Origin: an uncultured Bacteroidales bacterium
GTDB lineage: Bacteria; Bacteroidota; Bacteroidia; Bacteroidales; UBA932
Assembly: GCA_947305045.1 (NCBI GenBank)
Contig: CAMZCW010000094.1
Location: 1-8,377, forward strand
Reading direction: 5' to 3'
Length of the DNA stretch: 8,377 nucleotides
The position numbers and the translations under genes were made by a program. Under the pieces are notes generated by a model. That model saw only the letters and a list, made by a program, of their open reading frames with translations. It made no database searches and was not told the DNA's origin. Shown here in pieces: positions 5,552-8,377 of this stretch (position 1 is its first letter; each line of letters opens with the position of its first letter).

Positions 5552-6955
5552 TTGCCGCGCATCATCTTTCATATCGACGTAAACAGCGCCTTTGTCAGCT
5601 GGATGGGAGCCAAACTGGTGCGCGAGGGCAAGCCGGACATCCGGCTTGTTCCGTCGGTCGTGTCCGGTGATCCGAACGACCGGCGAAGCATTGTGACGGC
5701 GGCTTCCATCCCGGCCAAGAAACTGGGCATCCGCGTCCCGGAGCCGGTGTCGATGGCCCTTCGCAAGTGCCCGAACCTGGTTATCATGCGAGGGGACTGG
5801 GAGTGGTACAAACAGTGCTCGGAGGGCTTCATCGCCATTTGCCGGAGCTACTCACCCATCCTGCAGCAGTTCTCCATCGATGAATGTTTCATTGACATGA
5901 GCCTTCGCTGTACGCCGGAGAATGCAGTTTCAGTGGCCACGCAGCTGAAGGATCAGATTAAGCATACGCTGGGCTTTACGGTGAACGTGGGTATCGGCTC
6001 CAACAAGCTCCTTGCGAAAATGGCTTCGGACTTCGAGAAGCCGGACAAGGTGCACACCCTTTGGGTCGATGAAGTGCCTGCCAAGATGTGGCCGCTTCCC
6101 GTGCGGGATCTGCTGTGGGTGGGGAAGAAGACGGAGGAACGCTTGACGGCCTATGGGATCAAGACCATCGGCCAGCTGGCTGCCATCGGAATGGGCTCAC
6201 TGACTCGGCTGGTGGGTCAAAAGTTCGCCGTGCAGCTGCACGAGAACGCCAACGGCCGCGACGATTCCCCGGTGGAGACGGAGATTGCCGAGGCCAAGAG
6301 CTATAGCGCTGAACGAACGTTTCCGAAGGACCTGCTGGATCCGAAGGACATCGACCGGGCTATGTTCAACGTGGCCTGTATTGTTGCGCACCGCATTCGC
6401 CGGGACGATTTCCGGGCCTCCTGCGTGTCTATGTTTGTCAAGTACAAGGACTTTTCGGTGGCGCAGAAACAGACCACCTTGGAACAGCCCTCGGACGTTA
6501 CGGCCATCATTCTCAATGCAGCCCGGAAGATGCTCCCGGAGGTTTGGGACGGTGTCACGCCCATCCGGCAGGTGGGCCTGGGCGTATCGCGCCTGACACA
6601 CGAATCGGCCGTACAGATGTCCCTGTTCGAGGACCCCAAGATGGAATATTACCGGGAATGGGACCGGCAGTTTGACGAAGACCGGGCGCGGTACGAGGAT
6701 GCCAAGATGCTGGCGTATGAGCGGAAGAAAAAAGACGACGCCTTGGTCTTCCACTATCCAGATGGGGAGCAGGCGCTTGCTGCGGCTAAGAAAGCAGTCA
6801 AGGGCCGTCCGTCATATCGCTTCCATCGGCAACGTTTGGAGGATGGAACGGATTGCTTTGAGGTTGTGGAAGGAAACAAAGTTCTTGAGCGGCACGTAGT
6901 TATTACAGAGAAAATTCCTCATCATTGTACCTCATTCTGGACTGCCCGTGAATAA
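5552..6955 (+). CDS. dinB: Y-family DNA polymerase (DinB/Pol IV type) with C-terminal extension
   Basis: This translesion polymerase has 467 residues. Palm motifs are FHIDVNSAF with metal-binding Asp9 and likely steric gate Phe14, and SIDECFIDMS with Asp110 and Glu111. NVGIGSNKLLAKMAS and the helix-hairpin-helix LWVGKKTEERLTAYGIKTIGQL follow, then the little finger. QMSLF at residues 355-359 is a standard beta-clamp binding motif. The N-terminus (VNSAFVSW rather than MDAFFASVE) belongs to a variant subgroup known from Clostridia and gut bacteria. About 108 residues follow the clamp motif, where most family members end. This charged extension (EWDRQFDEDRARYEDAK, then a beta-like end) is of unknown role. 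TTG 5552 is the only start that gives the expected N-terminus, since an in-frame TAA lies at 5543. Distance to the previous gene is 44 bases, so readthrough is plausible. Confidence 0.9.
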   Translation: MPRIIFHIDVNSAFVSWMGAKLVREGKPDIRLVPSVVSGDPNDRRSIVTAASIPAKKLGIRVPEPVSMALRKCPNLVIMRGDWEWYKQCSEGFIAICRSYSPILQQFSIDECFIDMSLRCTPENAVSVATQLKDQIKHTLGFTVNVGIGSNKLLAKMASDFEKPDKVHTLWVDEVPAKMWPLPVRDLLWVGKKTEERLTAYGIKTIGQLAAIGMGSLTRLVGQKFAVQLHENANGRDDSPVETEIAEAKSYSAERTFPKDLLDPKDIDRAMFNVACIVAHRIRRDDFRASCVSMFVKYKDFSVAQKQTTLEQPSDVTAIILNAARKMLPEVWDGVTPIRQVGLGVSRLTHESAVQMSLFEDPKMEYYREWDRQFDEDRARYEDAKMLAYERKKKDDALVFHYPDGEQALAAAKKAVKGRPSYRFHRQRLEDGTDCFEVVEGNKVLERHVVITEKIPHHCTSFWTARE

Positions 6956-6959
6956 AGGC

Positions 6960-6995
6960 AATGCAGGCCGGGTATACACTTACAGCCCGGGCATT
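6960..6995 (+). terminator. Hairpin behind dinB, possible terminator
   Basis: AATGC (6960-6964) pairs with GCATT (6991-6995), and CCGGG (6968-6972) pairs with CCCGG (6986-6990). AGG is bulged and the loop has 13 bases. It begins five bases after the dinB stop. Only a weak T-rich stretch follows (TTCTTACCGTGTTTT), so termination would be partial at best. Confidence 0.45.
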
Positions 6996-7110
6996 CTTAC
7001 CGTGTTTTGCGGCTCAATGCAAAAAACCGGACAAGGTGAAGAATAGGTTGTAAATTACTTTGTCGCTAGGCAATGGAGGGGCAAGTCAATGGATGGACAG
7101 GTAGGCGAGC

Positions 7111-7164
7111 GTGTCGGTGCATGCGTTTACATGCATTAAACACCTGTTTTTCACAGGTCGACAC
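7111..7164 (+). ncRNA. Candidate three-way-junction RNA fold
   Basis: The outer stem GTGTCG (7111-7116) / CGACAC (7159-7164) encloses two perfect hairpins. These are TGCATG-CGTTTA-CATGCA (7118-7135), extended by a G.T pair, and ACCTGT-TTTTC-ACAGGT (7142-7158). All three stems are 6 bp without mismatch. The linkers are 1, 6 and 0 bases if the G.T pair is left open. Transcription and function are not shown. Confidence 0.35.
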
Positions 7165-7201
7165 TGCTGTTATCGTCCCATTTGCTGGACCCATGACAGC
7201 A
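7165..7201 (+). ncRNA. Candidate 13-bp hairpin next to the three-way junction
   Basis: TGCTGTTAT pairs with ATGACAGCA (9 bp with one T.G). After a small internal loop, GTCC pairs with GGAC around CATTTGCT. It abuts the previous fold with no spacer. Its first bases could instead lengthen the junction stem (AGC 7108-7110 with GCT 7166-7168). Confidence 0.35.
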
Positions 7202-7342
7202 CCCGAACAACAATTCGTTAAAAAAGGAGGGTGGTTAAAGCACGGGGTGTGGCCCCAGAGGCCATTCTTCTCAAGTGAGAAGAAAATTGCTCTGAAAGGC
7301 TGACGTATGCCGTGGAAATTTTGAATAGGACTCCGGTTATGC

Positions 7343-7378
7343 CCGATAGGCATCGCGACGAAACAAAGGCCGATAGGC
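7343..7378 (+). repeat. Pair of CCGATAGGC repeats in two similar hairpins
   Basis: CCGATAGGC occurs at 7343-7351 and 7370-7378, 27 bases apart. Each copy forms the top of a small stem: ATGCC-CGATA-GGCAT, and AAG(G)CC-GATA-GGCTT. GACG (7356-7359) and CGTC (about 7392-7395) could close a stem around the second copy. Confidence 0.4.
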
Positions 7379-7417
7379 TTAAGCAAAAGAACGTCCCGCC
7401 GCGTCTTAGGTTTAGGT

Positions 7418-7639
7418 TTACTGTACTTTCCATCTGACTCGCCACCGGCCATCTGTAGGACAGCAGGGGAGGATGTAGTCACACTTGGACTTCTTCCGCT
7501 CGATGTGCGCATTCCTGGACCGCGGGCACCCGAACATCTTTACCATCGTCCCGTTCAGGATATGCTCCGCCGTATGCATCGGCGGATACTCCTCTTTGTT
7601 ATGTGCGTTCAGAATCGGCTCTTCCATGAAATAATCCAT
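7418..7639 (-). pseudogene. 5' remnant of an AlaX-like tRNA-editing protein gene
   Basis: The frame starts at the complement of 7639 and runs 73 codons. Residues 21-63 carry MHTAEHILNGTMVKMFGCPR and NAHIERKKSKCDY, typical of Bacteroidota proteins related to the AlaX/AlaRS editing (tRNA_SAD) domain. HTAEH (His22, His26) is the first half of the zinc site. Similarity ends at PTD (about 7451), after which GRWRVRWKVQ leads to a stop. A complete protein would go on for roughly another hundred residues and supply the C-x-x-x-H half of the zinc site. Nothing resembling this is found between 7450 and 6956. The gene has therefore lost most of its length by deletion or replacement, and editing of mischarged tRNA by this copy is impossible. 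Confidence 0.8.
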
Positions 7640-7647
7640 TTACTCTA

Positions 7648-7655
7648 CGAAGATA
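7648..7655 (-). promoter_or_regulatory. Possible relic -7 box for the AlaX-like gene
   Basis: On the minus strand TATCTTCG differs from TAnnTTTG at one base and lies 8 bases before the ATG at 7639. It would drive the truncated gene divergently from the Smr gene. No -33 box is seen. Confidence 0.35.
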
Positions 7656-7668
7656 AGCATTCTTTTCG

Positions 7669-7676
7669 TAATTTTG
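7669..7676 (+). promoter_or_regulatory. Bacteroidota-type -7 box directly before the Smr gene
   Basis: TAATTTTG is an exact TAnnTTTG match and ends only five bases before GTG 7682. In this phylum transcription normally starts a few bases after the box, so the mRNA would be leaderless or almost so, if the GTG is the true start. Confidence 0.55.
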
Positions 7677-7681
7677 TCCTC

Positions 7682-8317
7682 GTGAAACTCACCGACCTCA
7701 AAGACCTCCGCGTCATTAAGAAGGACCTGGAGCCCGAACCAGAGCCGAAACCGCAGCAAAACAAGCCGCGGAAACGCTCCGTGGAGCTCAGAAGCAAGGA
7801 AGAGGAGCATGCCCGGAACGAGGGCCTTCTCAAGGGTCAGAAGGTTCGCATGATGGACACCAGCGACACGGCGACCCTTGTCGGCTTCGGTAAGGACTTC
7901 TATGAGCTTGAACTGGACGGCCTCACTATCCGCGCCGTCCGGAGTGAGTTCATTCCCGTCGATGCCGAGGAAGACCTCCGCCTCCGTAACGCCATCCCTT
8001 CCCGCAGCCACAAGGCCGACAAGGAAGTGCCCGTCTTCGAGGACAACACCGGCGACCTCACCGTTGACCTTCACATCGAGCGTATTCCCGGCAGCGACGG
8101 CATCCCCGAGTGGGCCGCCCTGGACTTCCAGATGAACTTCTTCCGGCAGGTCCTACGGAAGAATCTCAAGCACCGCGGCCGCCGCCTCATCTTCATCCAC
8201 GGAGTAGGGGACGGCACCCTTGCCGCCGCCCTTCGCAAAGAGCTTGACGAAGTCTTCGCCCTCTCCTGCACCTACACCTACAGCACCCCCGGCATCACCA
8301 ACGTCACCATTCGATAA
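7682..8317 (+). CDS. DUF2027-like / Smr domain protein
   Basis: The predicted protein has 211 residues. An N-terminal charged linker (Glu/Pro/Lys-rich, EPEPEPKPQQNKPRKR) precedes a small beta domain, GLLKGQKVRMMDTSDTATLVGF to about residue 100, reminiscent of the start of Bacteroidota DUF2027 proteins. The C-terminal third is an Smr domain with DLHIE at residues 129-133 and HGVGDG at 173-178. Smr domains bind or nick nucleic acids and are found in MutS2 and ribosome-rescue nucleases. It is shorter than the usual DUF2027 protein (about 340 residues from memory). GTG 7682 was chosen because the mini-gene copy aligns exactly from its TTG. The open frame extends upstream to 7505, but that overlaps the AlaX remnant antisense and the -7 box. 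The exact substrate is unknown. Confidence 0.85.
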   Translation: MKLTDLKDLRVIKKDLEPEPEPKPQQNKPRKRSVELRSKEEEHARNEGLLKGQKVRMMDTSDTATLVGFGKDFYELELDGLTIRAVRSEFIPVDAEEDLRLRNAIPSRSHKADKEVPVFEDNTGDLTVDLHIERIPGSDGIPEWAALDFQMNFFRQVLRKNLKHRGRRLIFIHGVGDGTLAAALRKELDEVFALSCTYTYSTPGITNVTIR

Positions 8318-8331
8318 ATCGAGATTCCCAG

Positions 8332-8363
8332 TTGAAATCCAAATAAAAGGCAAAATATTTTTG
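8332..8363 (+). promoter_or_regulatory. Complete Bacteroidota promoter for a gene beyond the right edge
   Basis: TTG at 8332-8334 (-33) and TATTTTTG at 8356-8363 (-7) are separated by 21 bases, within the 19-21 usual for this phylum. It follows the Smr gene stop by 14 bases. The last 14 bases after the box hold no start codon, so the gene begins outside the window. Confidence 0.7.
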
Positions 8364-8377
8364 ACTTTTCTATTTAG

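Larger units (their letters stand above)
6996..7417 (+). other. Hairpin-dense non-coding stretch, candidate structured RNA or repeat element
   Basis: No reading frame here shows family features or a credible start. The sequence can form many helices in order. These are TTTTGCG/TGCAAAA (7005-7024), GACAAGGTGA/TTACTTTGTC (7030-7064) and a three-way junction (7111-7164). They continue with a 13-bp hairpin (7165-7201), TGGCC/GGCCA (7250-7264), TTCTTCTC/GAGAAGAA (7265-7284) and ATGCC/GGCAT (7339-7353). Several stems rely on G.T pairs that become A.C mismatches on the other strand, so a plus-strand RNA is favoured. No exact Bacteroidota promoter is found ahead of it. I do not recognise it as tmRNA, RNase P RNA, SRP RNA or a known riboswitch. 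Confidence 0.4.

Noticed and set aside
7055..7062. TTACTTTG as a promoter for the structured stretch
   Set aside because: It differs from TAnnTTTG at the second base, has no TTG -33 box, and its bases are used in the 7030-7064 stem. Too weak to list.
7220..7233. Strong Shine-Dalgarno-like AAAAAAGGAGGG
   Set aside because: No start codon at a workable distance leads to more than a very short peptide, and this phylum rarely uses Shine-Dalgarno sites.
7066..7512. A 148-codon open frame on the minus strand
   Set aside because: No family motif is present, the composition is rich in His, Cys and Pro, it runs through the hairpin-dense region and overlaps the AlaX remnant in another frame. Most likely a chance open frame.
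7505..7681. Upstream extension of the Smr reading frame
   Set aside because: It runs antisense to the AlaX-like remnant, whose own frame has clear family motifs, and contains the TAATTTTG box. The duplicate copy aligns only from 7681/7682 onward.

Overview
The window looks like a chromosomal segment of a moderately GC-rich member of the Bacteroidota, probably a gut Bacteroidales. The evidence is the promoter type. Matches to the Bacteroidota -7 box TAnnTTTG lie just upstream of yqeY (1733-1740), the DUF1653-dtd-carbonic anhydrase cluster (3713-3720), the Smr gene (7669-7676) and a gene beyond the right edge (8356-8363, with a well-spaced TTG -33 box). Starts mostly lack Shine-Dalgarno sequences and have A/T-rich leaders. 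The content (YqeY, Dtd, beta carbonic anhydrase, C_GCAxxG_C_C protein, Y-family polymerase, DUF2027/Smr-like protein) is housekeeping or common accessory chromosome. I see no transposase, integrase, phage gene, CRISPR array, rRNA or complete tRNA.

Layout. 1-602: 3' part of a periplasmic binding-fold protein that resembles cyclohexadienyl dehydratase (PheC). 663-1508: a kinase-like phosphotransferase of the aminoglycoside phosphotransferase superfamily, ended by a good intrinsic terminator (1559-1587). 1768-2217: yqeY. 2219-2380: a 53-codon, internally deleted copy of the Smr gene found at the other end of the window. 2414-3532: a tocopherol-cyclase-like protein. 3533-3754: a hairpin-rich gap with a promoter. 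3755-5507: a tight four-gene run (DUF1653 protein, dtd, beta carbonic anhydrase, C_GCAxxG_C_C protein), with dinB-type polymerase 5552-6955 44 bases further on. 6956-7450: no credible gene, but dense with hairpins, including a three-way-junction fold. 7418-7639 (minus): the decayed 5' end of an AlaX-like tRNA-editing gene. 7682-8317: full-length Smr-domain gene, transcribed divergently from it.

Three observations stand out. First, the Smr mini-gene keeps the first ten and last 43 codons of a paralogue and lacks exactly 474 bases (158 codons), so it is still an open frame directly behind yqeY. Second, the 400-odd bases behind dinB can form successive helices whose G.U pairs favour the plus strand, which makes it a candidate undescribed structured RNA or repeat element. 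Third, the AlaX-like gene ends where that hairpin-rich DNA begins, so one event may have destroyed the gene and brought in the element. Several genes relate to tRNA or translation quality control (yqeY, dtd, the dead alaX, the Smr protein), but nothing seen here shows that they act together.
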